Assembly (NCBI GenBank): GCA_027622555.1
Contig: JAQBYJ010000058.1
Location: forward strand, 1-35,916
Reading direction: 5' to 3'
From: Verrucomicrobiota bacterium
GTDB lineage: Bacteria > Verrucomicrobiota > Verrucomicrobiia > Opitutales > UBA2995
DNA length: 35,916 bases
The position numbers were made by a program, and so were the translations under genes. Position 1 is the first letter of the stretch, and each line of letters begins with the position of its first letter. Below are positions 25,678-34,752 of the stretch, in pieces. The notes under the pieces were generated by a model. That model saw only the letters and a program-made list of their open reading frames with translations, was not told the origin of the DNA and searched no databases.

Positions 25678-28600
25678 CTAGCTTGTGATGCTCCCGGTTG
25701 AAGCCAGCTCCTCCTCTTCTTTGTGCGCCCCGGGATCGATTTCATAAAGCTTGCACATGAACTGATGGAAATCGTTGAAGATAAGTATTAGCACTGGCAC
25801 AAGCAGCAGTGTTATCGTCGTGGCGAAGACTATCCCCCATCCTAGGGAAATGGCCATTGGGATCATCCATACCGCTTGAGGGCTATCCTCAAACATCAAA
25901 GGCATCAGTCCGAAAAATGTAGTTAGAGAAGTCAGCAGAATCGGCCGGAATCGTCGTTCGCCAGCACGCCTCACCACTTCCCCAATTGGAATTCCTTTTT
26001 TTAGTTGCTGGTTCATAAAGTCCACTAATACCAAACTGTCGTTCACCACCACTCCACACAGTGCCATCATTCCCATAATCGAAGTTTGAGTGAGAACCGG
26101 ATTACCATTATTAAACCCAAATATGGACGCCATTATCCAATGCCCGGCAATACCTCCAACTACTCCGAATGGAATTGCGGACATGACAATAAGCGGCTTG
26201 ACGTAACTTTTTAAGGGAATGGCCAGGATTGCATAAATTAACGCAATCACTATAAAAATGCCTCGGACCATCCTTGCATTGTCCTTGTGAATTTTGGCAG
26301 CTTTCCCGGTCGTTTCAAAAGTCATGCCAGGGTATTTAGTCGCAACCAATTGGGGCAGGTATTCGAGCAGGATTTCATTTTCCATGCTCATGACATCGAG
26401 TTTTTCGGGATCACCGTTGGCATTAACAGTGACGACCCTTTTTCGATCCATTCTTTTAATTGAAGGCAGGCTTCTATCGGTCGAGATAGTTGCTACGGTT
26501 TCGAAAGGAACCTCCGTTCCATTGGCCGTACGAATCATCATTTTATTCAGGGAAGCCAGCGAATTTCGATCCTTTTCGGGATAACGAACCATCACCTGGA
26601 TTTCATCTCTGCCACGTTGGATGCGCTGCGCTTCCGTACCGTAAAAGGCCGTCCGCACTTGTTGTGCAAGATTCACGGCAGTGACACCGAGATACTCAGC
26701 TTCTGGTCTTAGATCCAGGTTGAATTGCTCGTTGGAACGTTCATACGAATCCTCGATATCGTATAGCCCGGCAAAGGAGTTGAGCTTCTGTTGAAGGTCG
26801 ATCGAAGCTTCCTTGAGTTTTTCCACATCATGAAAAGCCAGGTTGAAAGACAGCACCTGTGACTCATCCTTCATAAAGGAAAAATTAAATTGTTCGGCCT
26901 CAGGAATAGGTGGCACCAGGTCGCGCAGCTCGTTCACTAGATCCTTACTGCTGTAATTGACCTCACTCAATTCTGAAGGTGTGAGTTCAATCAAAATCTC
27001 TCCCAGTTCCGCGACTCCGGCCGATGGTCCCTTGGTTTGATAACCTGCATTCTGGAACGGCATTCCTCCAGCCGTAGCAAAAACATTTTTTATGACTGTG
27101 GTGCCAAACTTTCTGTTGAGGTCGGCTTTAAATTTCAGAGCGATCCCCTCTATCATATTCACTTTTTCCTGAGTCACTTCGAAGTTGGTTCCTGCCGGCA
27201 TAAGGAGCGTGATCGTAGTCGTGTCACTCGGAGCACTCACGGATGATCGGTAGCTGATTCGATCACCCAGAACCAGGCTTACAAAAATAAGAAGCAGGCC
27301 AAAGAAAACCGAAAAGGTAACATAACGGTGAACCAAAACGTAGTTAAGAAAGGGTCGATAGTACTTGGAAATGAAACGTTCCAAGCCACCAGAAATACTA
27401 CGCTGAAAACGGGAAAACGGTCCAAGTTTCTCTTTGGTAATTCTAAGGCTTTTAGTATGGCTGAGATGGGCCGGAAGAATCAGCTTGGATTCTACGAGGG
27501 AGAAAAAGAGTACCGGGATAACCACGACAGGCACACTGCCGTAAATGGCGCCCCTTGTGCCCGTCAAAAGGAACAGAGGTAAAAAAGCAACCATCGTTGT
27601 AATCACGCCAAAAAACACTGGAATGGATACTTCGTTGGTTCCATTGATTGCAGCACTCAAGGGCTTCCCTCCCCGCTGCATGTGCTGGAACACATTCTCC
27701 CCCGTCACGATGGCATCATCCACGACAATTCCGAGTGTCAGGATAAATGCGATCAGGGTGCCGATATTTAAAGTAATCCCCATATAGGGGAGTAGAAAAA
27801 ACGTACCTCCAAATGCGATGGGAATTCCAAGAGCCACCCAGAAAGCCAGAATAGGTCGAAGAAAGAGGGAGAGAATTATGACCACCAAAACAAAGCCCAA
27901 GATAGCACTATCTTTGAGAGTCGTTAAGCGGACCTTTATCCGTTCCGAATCATCGTCCCAATAGTCGACGAATATCCCTTCAGGAAACTGAGCCTGTTTC
28001 GACTCGATAAATGCTTTTACGCTTTCACCAATTTCAATGGCGCTTTGGCTACCGGATCGGTAAACATCAATCGCGATGGCACGTTTGCCGTTATATTTTG
28101 AGACGATGGGAATTTCACTGAAGCCGTCCTTTACATCTGCAACATCCGATAGTCGGATTTGAGTGCCATCTGACCGCGTGAGAACAACGATCGAAGCGAA
28201 ATCTTCCTGATGGTAGGCCTGCTGATTGGTTCGCAGCAGAATCCGGCCTGTTTCGGTTTTTACACTCCCTGCGGATAAATCCACTGAAGAGGTTCTTATG
28301 GCTCGGGCTATTTGGTCGAAAGTGAGGCCGTACTGGCGCAGCGTGGATTCAGAGACTTCTATCGCAATTTCGTAAGGTCGAACCGCCTTGAGCGTAACGA
28401 TGGAAACATCCGGAAGGTTAGAAACTTCATCGCGCAACTGTTCCCCCAGAATCTTGGATTCCTTTTCCGTCAAGTCACCGGATAGAACGATAGTTATAAC
28501 CCGTTGCAGGACGGAATAGAGATTGATTTGAGGTTTCTCGGCTTCCGGGGGAAAGGTCCGGATGGCGGAGACCCGGTTGGTCACCTCGTCCAGTTTTTCA

Positions 28601-28908
28601 CTCAGATTGTAGCCATCCTCAATTTCCAGGCTAACTGTTCCCTTGCTCGCATTGGCTCTCCCTTGAAATTCCTCAATACCTTCAATATCGAACAGTGCTT
28701 CCTCCAGCCGCGTAACAATTGCCTGCTCGACTTCTCCCGGTGTGGATCCACGGTAAGTCACCGACACGTCAATCCTGCGAAAAGGTCGGTCGGGATATTC
28801 TTCCAGAACAATCTGGCTGGCACCATAAATCCCACCGGCAATCAGCGCAACCATCAGCAAATTGGCGGCGACTCCGTTGCGGGCAAACCAGGCGATGATT
28901 GAGTGCAT
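25678..28908 (-). CDS. RND-family (AcrB/HAE1-like) efflux or transport protein
   Basis: A 1076-residue inner-membrane proton-driven transporter (PF00873), normal length for the family. The N-terminal FARNGVAANLLMVALIAGGIYGA is transmembrane helix 1. Transmembrane helices 2-6 follow near residues 335-490 and contain LGIVVDDAIVTGENVFQHMQRGG, whose paired aspartates belong to the proton relay. The last helix bundle includes GMMALCGVVVNDSLVLVDFMNQQ and RRFRPILLTSLTTFFGLMPLMFEDSPQ. Two large periplasmic loops carry the porter domains. No membrane-fusion protein or TolC-type gene lies beside it in this window, so its partners are encoded elsewhere. Substrate unknown; the drug-efflux or metabolite class cannot be separated from sequence alone. 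Confidence 0.93.
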   Translation of the reverse strand: MHSIIAWFARNGVAANLLMVALIAGGIYGASQIVLEEYPDRPFRRIDVSVTYRGSTPGEVEQAIVTRLEEALFDIEGIEEFQGRANASKGTVSLEIEDGYNLSEKLDEVTNRVSAIRTFPPEAEKPQINLYSVLQRVITIVLSGDLTEKESKILGEQLRDEVSNLPDVSIVTLKAVRPYEIAIEVSESTLRQYGLTFDQIARAIRTSSVDLSAGSVKTETGRILLRTNQQAYHQEDFASIVVLTRSDGTQIRLSDVADVKDGFSEIPIVSKYNGKRAIAIDVYRSGSQSAIEIGESVKAFIESKQAQFPEGIFVDYWDDDSERIKVRLTTLKDSAILGFVLVVIILSLFLRPILAFWVALGIPIAFGGTFFLLPYMGITLNIGTLIAFILTLGIVVDDAIVTGENVFQHMQRGGKPLSAAINGTNEVSIPVFFGVITTMVAFLPLFLLTGTRGAIYGSVPVVVIPVLFFSLVESKLILPAHLSHTKSLRITKEKLGPFSRFQRSISGGLERFISKYYRPFLNYVLVHRYVTFSVFFGLLLIFVSLVLGDRISYRSSVSAPSDTTTITLLMPAGTNFEVTQEKVNMIEGIALKFKADLNRKFGTTVIKNVFATAGGMPFQNAGYQTKGPSAGVAELGEILIELTPSELSEVNYSSKDLVNELRDLVPPIPEAEQFNFSFMKDESQVLSFNLAFHDVEKLKEASIDLQQKLNSFAGLYDIEDSYERSNEQFNLDLRPEAEYLGVTAVNLAQQVRTAFYGTEAQRIQRGRDEIQVMVRYPEKDRNSLASLNKMMIRTANGTEVPFETVATISTDRSLPSIKRMDRKRVVTVNANGDPEKLDVMSMENEILLEYLPQLVATKYPGMTFETTGKAAKIHKDNARMVRGIFIVIALIYAILAIPLKSYVKPLIVMSAIPFGVVGGIAGHWIMASIFGFNNGNPVLTQTSIMGMMALCGVVVNDSLVLVDFMNQQLKKGIPIGEVVRRAGERRFRPILLTSLTTFFGLMPLMFEDSPQAVWMIPMAISLGWGIVFATTITLLLVPVLILIFNDFHQFMCKLYEIDPGAHKEEEELASTGSITS

Positions 28909-29044
28909 CTTTATGGGGAAAGCGGGGTTGGCAGGTGGAGTATTTTTCGTCAGATTGAAAGAAATCGTTACATTTATGCCATAGACCCCTCACGCTCAAA
29001 GCAACATCAAAAGACCATTTAACCAACACCTAAACACAGAAACC

Positions 29045-29830
29045 ATGACCCAAAGAACCCATAACGACAAGGTTGCACTGATCACTGGAGCAGGCCGAGG
29101 AATCGGACGTGCGATAGCTGAACGCCTGGCTAAAGATGGTGCCACCGTTGTAATTGCGGATCTCGATTCATCCAACGCTCAGACTACCGCTGAGGCGATC
29201 AAGGCATCAGGTGGAAATTCCGTTGCCGTTACTATGGATGTAACGAACGAGGAAAGCGTCCAGGAAGCCGTGGCCAAAGTATGGGAGTCATGTGGTCCTA
29301 TTTCCATACTGATCAACAATGCCGGCTTGTTTGCATCCACCCCGCACTGTCTGAAACATTGGACGGTTGGCACACCAGTCTGGCCGTCATGCTCACCGGT
29401 CCACTACTTTGCGCACGAGCAACGATTCCTGACATGATAAATCAAGGTTGGGGACGTATCGTGAATATATCGTCCGTGATGGCATTCATGGCATACGGAC
29501 AGGACGTCGGTTACTGCACAGCCAAATCCGGAATACTGGGACTCACACGTTCGCTCGCAGTAGAATTGGGAAAACATGGGATTAACGTAAATGCTATTTG
29601 CCCAGGACACATTCGAACACCGATAGCTGGAGGCTACCGCCAAGCATGTGGAGCAACGGGACGGAACGTCTCCAGAACAGTTTTATGAGGAACTCGTCGG
29701 CACTATTCCAACCGGTCGATTAGGAGAAGTCGAAGATATCGCAGCGATGGCATCCTTTCTTTGTTCCACGGACGCAGATCATGTAAGCGGCCAATCCATG
29801 CACATAAACGGCGGCTCGTATCTGACCTAA
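29045..29830 (+). pseudogene. Short-chain dehydrogenase/reductase with two offsetting frameshifts
   Basis: Three overlapping frames together give one complete SDR of about 261 residues. Frame 1 (from 29045) holds the NAD(P) motif TGAGRGIG and NNAG. A loss of one base in the C run at 29340-29344 moves the reading to the frame with ALSETLDGWHTSLAVMLTG, the catalytic Ser in NISSVM and the YCTAK Tyr/Lys pair. An extra base near 29626 returns it to the first frame for LEATAKHVEQRDGTSPEQ through INGGSYLT. All catalytic residues survive and there is no other lesion, so this is either a very recent pseudogene or two sequencing errors. It lies upstream of a cluster with ALDH and monooxygenase genes, so an alcohol dehydrogenase role is plausible. 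Confidence 0.82.
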
Positions 29831-29860
29831 TCGATTAAATTAAAAGGGTGAGAATCTTGA

Positions 29861-30594
29861 TCAGTTGAGTCCCCCGCCGAATACTTCTTTATAAATCGGA
29901 TCGAGATTTCGCAGCATTTCTTCTCCATCGCCTCTGAAAGTCGAGCCATGCATTATAGCGAGCGTTTTGGGTTTAAAATCAGCTAGCTCATTCAATATAC
30001 GATGGGTGTTATGCGTGTAGGGCATATAATCCATCAAAGGTCCCGACTGATAGCCAACAACGGCATCCCTCGCTCTATCAAGTAGTCCATTTGATTCAAT
30101 AAGCGGTTCAACCTTTCCTACTTGATGAAACAAGTCTGAACAAAACAGAGTTCCGTTGGTTTCTTCAAATAACATACCCGCATCCCAACCATGCGGAAGA
30201 TGAGGAGTTGGATGGAAACGGAACCGATGATTTCCGGTCTCAATTATTTCGCCTTTTTCGAGGCCTCGAGGAGGTCTGTCAGCAAAGTCATTCAAGTTCA
30301 CTAGCGCTCCAACCAAGCTGCAAGCGGCTGAGCCCTGGGTGCTACCTTCAGCCAATCGTTGAGTCCGCCTACTTCATCAACCTCGAAGTGACTCCAACTA
30401 ATCCATCGAATGGTTGAAGGATCTATCAATTTCGATACCGCTTCAAGGAGTTCGGGAAACATCCCTCGCATTCCAGCATGGTAAAGAAGAGGTTCTTCGT
30501 CTTTGACCAGAAAATGATTAAATTGCAGATCAAACTGGTCTACATAAATGCTAATGCGGTAAACGTCGGGTGCGATTTCATCAATGGTTGTCAT
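29861..30594 (-). pseudogene. MBL-fold metallo-hydrolase, frameshifted
   Basis: The 5' part (30594 down to about 30320) encodes MTTIDEIAPDVYRISIYVDQ through [25 protein letters not shown]. The 3' part (to 29861), in another frame, continues with [20 protein letters not shown] through [15 protein letters not shown]. Joining them near 30319-30324 needs one (or four) missing bases and gives about 245 residues. The metal site is of the flavodiiron/ODP-like type: SHFEVDE in place of HxHxDH, then HLPHGW, CSDLF and a late MHGSTF histidine. The reaction is unknown. It is divergent from the tetR gene across a perfect palindrome, so probably its regulated target. The break could be real decay or an assembly error. 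Confidence 0.78.
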
Positions 30595-30624
30595 GAGCTA
30601 TTAAGAATAGGGATTAAAATAATA

Positions 30625-30656
30625 TATTTAAGTAAACAGTAATGTTTACTTAAATA
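30625..30656. promoter_or_regulatory. Probable TetR-family operator
   Basis: A perfect inverted repeat with 14-bp arms, TATTTAAGTAAACA and its complement, separated by GTAA. It lies between the divergent MBL-fold gene (start 30594) and tetR gene (start 30704), a standard place for autoregulation and control of the divergent target. Confidence 0.75.
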
Positions 30657-30703
30657 GAGATCGCCTTTTCAAATAGCCTTGTCAATCATTTTATTAATCA
30701 TAC

Positions 30704-31309
30704 ATGTTCACTGAAATGAAAAAACAGACTCGGTCCTACGTGCAAACGGCGCGCCGCCAATCGCAGGAAAAGACACGAACGCGAATTGTTAAGGCTCTGG
30801 TTGAGCTTCATCAAGAAGTGGGTCCCAAGAATACGACCATTGCCGCAGTCGCAAAACGGGCAGGAGTTCAACGACTGACGGTCTATCGCCACTTTGAGGA
30901 CGAAACCGCCATGCTACAGGCTTGTTCCGGGCATTGGTCGATGCAAAATCCTCCACCCATCGAGGAAGATTGGGCCGAAATAGTTGATACCGATGACCGG
31001 ACACAGGCTGCCTTACTCGCGATTAACACGTATTTTTCCGACAAGGAGGGAATGCTAACGAAAGTGTACAGAGACGCACCCGAGATACCCGCATTGGGAC
31101 TTATCATGCAAGGGTTCGATGATTATTTCTCCACAATCGCAGACAAGCTGACTTTGGATCTATTGAATGGAAAATCCAATCCTCAGCTAAGATCTGTGGC
31201 TCGCCACCTTGTTCGATTTTCCACTTGGCAATCACTTTCAAAGGAGAACCTGACGGTAAAAGAAATTGCTCTGCTGGGATGGGCGTGGCTGAAAAAGCTA
31301 TCGAGTTAA
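30704..31309 (+). CDS. TetR/AcrR family transcriptional regulator
   Basis: A 201-residue regulator. The N-terminal helix-turn-helix is clear: RTRIVKALVELHQEVGPKNTTIAAVAKRAGVQRLTVYRHFEDETAML (~residues 26-72), with the recognition helix in VQRLTVYRHF. The C-terminal ~125 residues form the ligand-binding helical domain and match no specific subgroup I can name. The ATG at 30704 is used; a second ATG at 30716 (MKKQTRSY) is equally possible, and neither has a clear Shine-Dalgarno. The palindrome at 30625-30656 is its likely operator. Neighbouring genes suggest it responds to a ketone, alcohol or related hydrophobic substrate, which is inference. Confidence 0.9.
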   Translation: MFTEMKKQTRSYVQTARRQSQEKTRTRIVKALVELHQEVGPKNTTIAAVAKRAGVQRLTVYRHFEDETAMLQACSGHWSMQNPPPIEEDWAEIVDTDDRTQAALLAINTYFSDKEGMLTKVYRDAPEIPALGLIMQGFDDYFSTIADKLTLDLLNGKSNPQLRSVARHLVRFSTWQSLSKENLTVKEIALLGWAWLKKLSS

Positions 31310-31447
31310 TCAAAACGTTGTCTCTTGCCTGAAGTTGGTTGAAACACACCCGAGGCATTTATCGCGTGTGCATATTTCGACTATCCCTCGATAATGGATG
31401 TAGTAGGGAAACCACAATCTTGAAGGATTGTTTTGTCTCAGACGCTT

Positions 31448-31522
31448 TTTTTAATTGATGAAATTTTGCTCAGCGCACTGAGTAGTAGGAACCCCCGAAT
31501 TTGTAATTCTATCAATTAAAAA
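31448..31522 (+). promoter_or_regulatory. Candidate structured 5' leader of aldehyde dehydrogenase gene
   Basis: Perfect 12-bp arms (TTTTTAATTGAT at 31448-31459 and its complement at 31511-31522) enclose 51 bp that include a small hairpin CTCAG-CGCA-CTGAG (31470-31483). The right arm directly abuts the GAGG Shine-Dalgarno of the next gene, so the fold could affect translation. An operator or terminator function is also possible. It matches no riboswitch class I recognise. Confidence 0.5.
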
Positions 31523-31534
31523 GAGGACTCCAAT

Positions 31535-33088
31535 ATGTCTACAGCCACTATCGCTCCAGAAACTATTCAAGCATTCACCGCCGATGACTTCTCGGCACCC
31601 GACAAATTTACGCAATTTTGTTCGAACGGTGGAAAACCACTTAAGGGCCTTATTGGGGGTGAAGAAGTTCCCGGGTCCATGAACGCGGTTATCGATGTGA
31701 TCAACCCCGGCACCAAGGAGGTTCTCGCACGGGTTTCCGAGATGGGATACGACGAAGTGAACCTGGCGGTTCAAAGTGGCTACCGCGCTTATCATGGAGG
31801 GTGGAACACTACTTCGGTCGAAGAACGTGCCGCGCTCATCATGAAATTGGTCGAACTGTTTGAGCGGGATAAAGAAGTATTTATGGCCTGCGAAATCCTG
31901 AACGGAGGAAAGGTTTCAGAACTAGCAGCGGGTGATATGGGAACCGTACGGGCATGTGCCGAATATTTTGTCGGGGTAGCCCATAAGACACGCTTTGGTG
32001 ATAGCGACATCATGCATGTTGAAGCCGGAGTAGATGCCTATACCTACGTTGAGCCCTGGGGAGTCGTAGCTGGTATTATCCCATGGAATTACCCCGTAGT
32101 GCTCACGGCATGGTTTATGATTCCCGCCCTTCTTGCTGGGAATTGCATTCTCGTAAAACCGAGTGAAGAGACGCCACTGAGTGCACTTTACTTTGGAAAG
32201 TTAGCCCAGGAAGCAGGATTTCCTCCCGGCGTAATCAACGTGCTACCCGGACGCGGTGAACTATCTGGCAAGTTTATCGCCGAACACCCAGGTGTTCGTT
32301 ATATCGCTTTCACAGGTTCTCCGGGTGTCGGTCAAAGTATTCTTCAAGCGGCGGACAAACACGGCACACGCGTAAAACGCGAGATGGGTGGCAATGGCTC
32401 TGCAATTGTCTGTGCGGATGCCGATCCAGAGTTGGTGGCGCGTATGATTGGTCGGAACGTGAATCAACACTACGGTCAAACCTGTTGCACGATCCACCGC
32501 GTATTTGCCGAGCGTTCCATTTTCGATGATTTTCTCGAAGCGTCGGAAGCGTTTTTTAAAGAACTCAAAATTGGCAATCAGGCCGAAAAAGGAACCCAGC
32601 TCGGGCCGGTTGTAAACTCACGCCAGCCGCTCCGAATTCTCCAGGGAATCGAGTTCGCGAAAGCGAATGGTGCTGAAGCCATTCTAGGAGGAGGCCATGC
32701 AACCGTACCCGGATGCGATGGTTTCTACATGAAGCCTACTCTCCTCAGATCTCAAACGGGGTCGGACTGCAACCCAGGGGAAGTCTTTCACACCTTTGTA
32801 AATGTTCAGCCCGTCGATTCAGTTGAACAGGCCATTCAATGTGCGAACAATACCAAGTATGGTTTGGGTTCAAGTGTTTGGACTAAAGACCTGGAGCTTG
32901 GCAAACGGGTAGCGAAACAATTCCGGGACGGAACGGGCCAGGTAAATTGTCACAATATGGGAGCCTATGGCATCCCTTACGGTGGCCAGGGAATTTCAGG
33001 TGGTCCTGGCGGCGGCGTTAACTGTGAAGAAACGCTGCACGATTATCTACAGGTCAAGGCGATTTACGTTAGCGATTATCCATCGTAG
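31535..33088 (+). CDS. NAD(P)-dependent aldehyde dehydrogenase
   Basis: A 517-residue ALDH-superfamily enzyme (PF00171), oxidising an aldehyde to its acid. Landmarks are the nucleotide-binding region IIPWNYPVVLTAWFMIPALLAGN, FTGSPGVGQSI, the general-base Glu283 in EMGGNGSAIV and the nucleophile Cys317 in HYGQTCCTIHRV. The usual EIFGP cofactor motif is altered to EVFHTF while the Glu and Phe are kept. NNTKYGLGSSVWTKD and PYGGQGISGGPGG complete the fold. It is closest in appearance to betaine/gamma-aminobutyraldehyde-type ALDHs. A good ribosome-binding site (AAAAAGAGGACT) precedes the ATG. It converges on the monooxygenase gene, 53 bp apart, and would fit the aldehyde step after ring or chain cleavage. 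Confidence 0.93.
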   Translation: MSTATIAPETIQAFTADDFSAPDKFTQFCSNGGKPLKGLIGGEEVPGSMNAVIDVINPGTKEVLARVSEMGYDEVNLAVQSGYRAYHGGWNTTSVEERAALIMKLVELFERDKEVFMACEILNGGKVSELAAGDMGTVRACAEYFVGVAHKTRFGDSDIMHVEAGVDAYTYVEPWGVVAGIIPWNYPVVLTAWFMIPALLAGNCILVKPSEETPLSALYFGKLAQEAGFPPGVINVLPGRGELSGKFIAEHPGVRYIAFTGSPGVGQSILQAADKHGTRVKREMGGNGSAIVCADADPELVARMIGRNVNQHYGQTCCTIHRVFAERSIFDDFLEASEAFFKELKIGNQAEKGTQLGPVVNSRQPLRILQGIEFAKANGAEAILGGGHATVPGCDGFYMKPTLLRSQTGSDCNPGEVFHTFVNVQPVDSVEQAIQCANNTKYGLGSSVWTKDLELGKRVAKQFRDGTGQVNCHNMGAYGIPYGGQGISGGPGGGVNCEETLHDYLQVKAIYVSDYPS

Positions 33089-33141
33089 TAGCTGATACTT
33101 TGATAAGGAAACCCGTTAAGATGGGCGATCCGGATTAGGGA

Positions 33142-34752
33142 TTAGGATCTAAGATCAAACCCTTCATACCCGCTTGCCGCGACCTTATTGCATTTTTTCA
33201 CATAGAGCGGGAACCCGATGTATGGCATGAAAACACGTGGTTTTCCAGGTACGTTTGCACCGGTGTACCATGAATTGCATGCGGGAAATAAAGTTTTGTC
33301 TGCCACCTGGTTTACATGTTTCACCCAGGAGCCTTCCGCTTCAAGGGTAGCTTCAATTGTGAGGAAATTTTCGCTGCGCATATAGGCAATGCAATCGGCA
33401 ATCCATTCCACGTGTTGCTCGATCGACGGCACCATATTGGAAAGCACCGACGGACTTCCCGGTCCGGTAACGGTAAAGAAATTGGGGAAGCCTTCAATCG
33501 CCAGGCCGAGATAGGTCAGTGGTCCGTCCACCCATTTTTCCTTGAGCGTCCTGCCACCGCGTCCACGAATATCGATGCGGAGCAAGGCACCCGTCATCGC
33601 ATCAAATCCCAAAGCAAAAACAAGAGCATCTAATTGGAATTCTTTCCCGCCGACAACCATCCCGGACTCAGTTATTTTTTCGATGGGTGCGCCACTCAGG
33701 TCGACAAGATCTACGTTGTCGCGGTTGAAGGTCGCATAATAATCCGTATCGACGCACAGCCGTCGGCAAAAAACAATGCTGTCCGGTGACAACAGCTTTG
33801 CCACCTCAGGGTCCTCAACAATTTCCTCTATTTTACTACGAATAAAATCCCCGGCGGTATTGTTTGAATCCACATTTTCCATGATATCCTGGAAAGCCCC
33901 GGAGAAGGGCAAACCACCATACTCCCAAGCCGCTTCATAGACGTTCCTCCGCTTCTCTTCACTCACCGCCATGGCAAATTTCTCGGACGGTTGGACTCGA
34001 ACGCCGAAGGGCATTTCGCTATTCTCCTTACGGAAATTTTTGTAGTCCGATTTGATGGCCTGCACACGATCGGGATCCAACGGCTTATTGCGGGCAGGCA
34101 CGGTATAGGCAGGTCTTCTTTGGAAAACAGTAAGATGCTCGGCTTGTTTAGCGATTTGAGGAATCGCCTGTATCCCTGAGGATCCGGTACCGACCACACC
34201 CACTTTGAGTCCGGTAAAATCTACGCCTTCATGCGGCCACCTACTGGTCATATAAGTGTCACCCTTAAATGATTCGAGGCCATCAAACATGGGTTCATTC
34301 GCGGCCGATAAACACCCGGTTGCCATAATACAAAACCTGGCATTAAAACGCTCGCCGCTTTCGATGGCGACCGTCCAAAAACCACCATCGTCGTTATAGT
34401 GGGCTTCACTGACGCGGGTATTAAATAAGATATCAGGCCGAAGCTCAAAACGACCAGCTACATGATTAAGGTAGCGGAGAATTTCGGGTTGAGTCGCATA
34501 GCGTTCGGTCCACTCCCATTCCTGCTGAAGCTCCTCGTCGAACTGATAGGAGTACTCCATACTTTCCACATCGCATCGCGCACCAGGATACCGGTTCCAA
34601 TACCAGGTGCCGCCCACGTCTCCAGCTGCCTCAATAACCCGGACTCTCAATCCCATTTGTCGAAGACGGTAAAGCATGAAGAGACCGGCGAACCCGGCGC
34701 CTACAACAACCGCATCAAAGTCAAGGGTTGGAGAAGTGTTCGTATGCGACAT
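33142..34752 (-). CDS. Flavin-binding monooxygenase, Baeyer-Villiger type, with altered fingerprint
   Basis: A 536-residue FAD/NADPH monooxygenase. The FAD motif GAGFAG is at residues 18-23, the BVMO-specific GGTWYWNRYPGARCDVES at 48-64 and the NADPH motif GTGSSG at 188-193. The fingerprint FxGxxxHxxxWP is present at 162-173 as FKGDTYMTSRWP, so the normally invariant His is Met168 (codon at 34249-34251). BVMOs insert oxygen beside a ketone carbonyl to give esters or lactones. Length and all other motifs are normal. With SDR, hydrolase and ALDH genes nearby it would supply the central step of a ketone degradation route. The substitution may lower or change activity. Confidence 0.92.
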   Translation of the reverse strand: MSHTNTSPTLDFDAVVVGAGFAGLFMLYRLRQMGLRVRVIEAAGDVGGTWYWNRYPGARCDVESMEYSYQFDEELQQEWEWTERYATQPEILRYLNHVAGRFELRPDILFNTRVSEAHYNDDGGFWTVAIESGERFNARFCIMATGCLSAANEPMFDGLESFKGDTYMTSRWPHEGVDFTGLKVGVVGTGSSGIQAIPQIAKQAEHLTVFQRRPAYTVPARNKPLDPDRVQAIKSDYKNFRKENSEMPFGVRVQPSEKFAMAVSEEKRRNVYEAAWEYGGLPFSGAFQDIMENVDSNNTAGDFIRSKIEEIVEDPEVAKLLSPDSIVFCRRLCVDTDYYATFNRDNVDLVDLSGAPIEKITESGMVVGGKEFQLDALVFALGFDAMTGALLRIDIRGRGGRTLKEKWVDGPLTYLGLAIEGFPNFFTVTGPGSPSVLSNMVPSIEQHVEWIADCIAYMRSENFLTIEATLEAEGSWVKHVNQVADKTLFPACNSWYTGANVPGKPRVFMPYIGFPLYVKKCNKVAASGYEGFDLRS

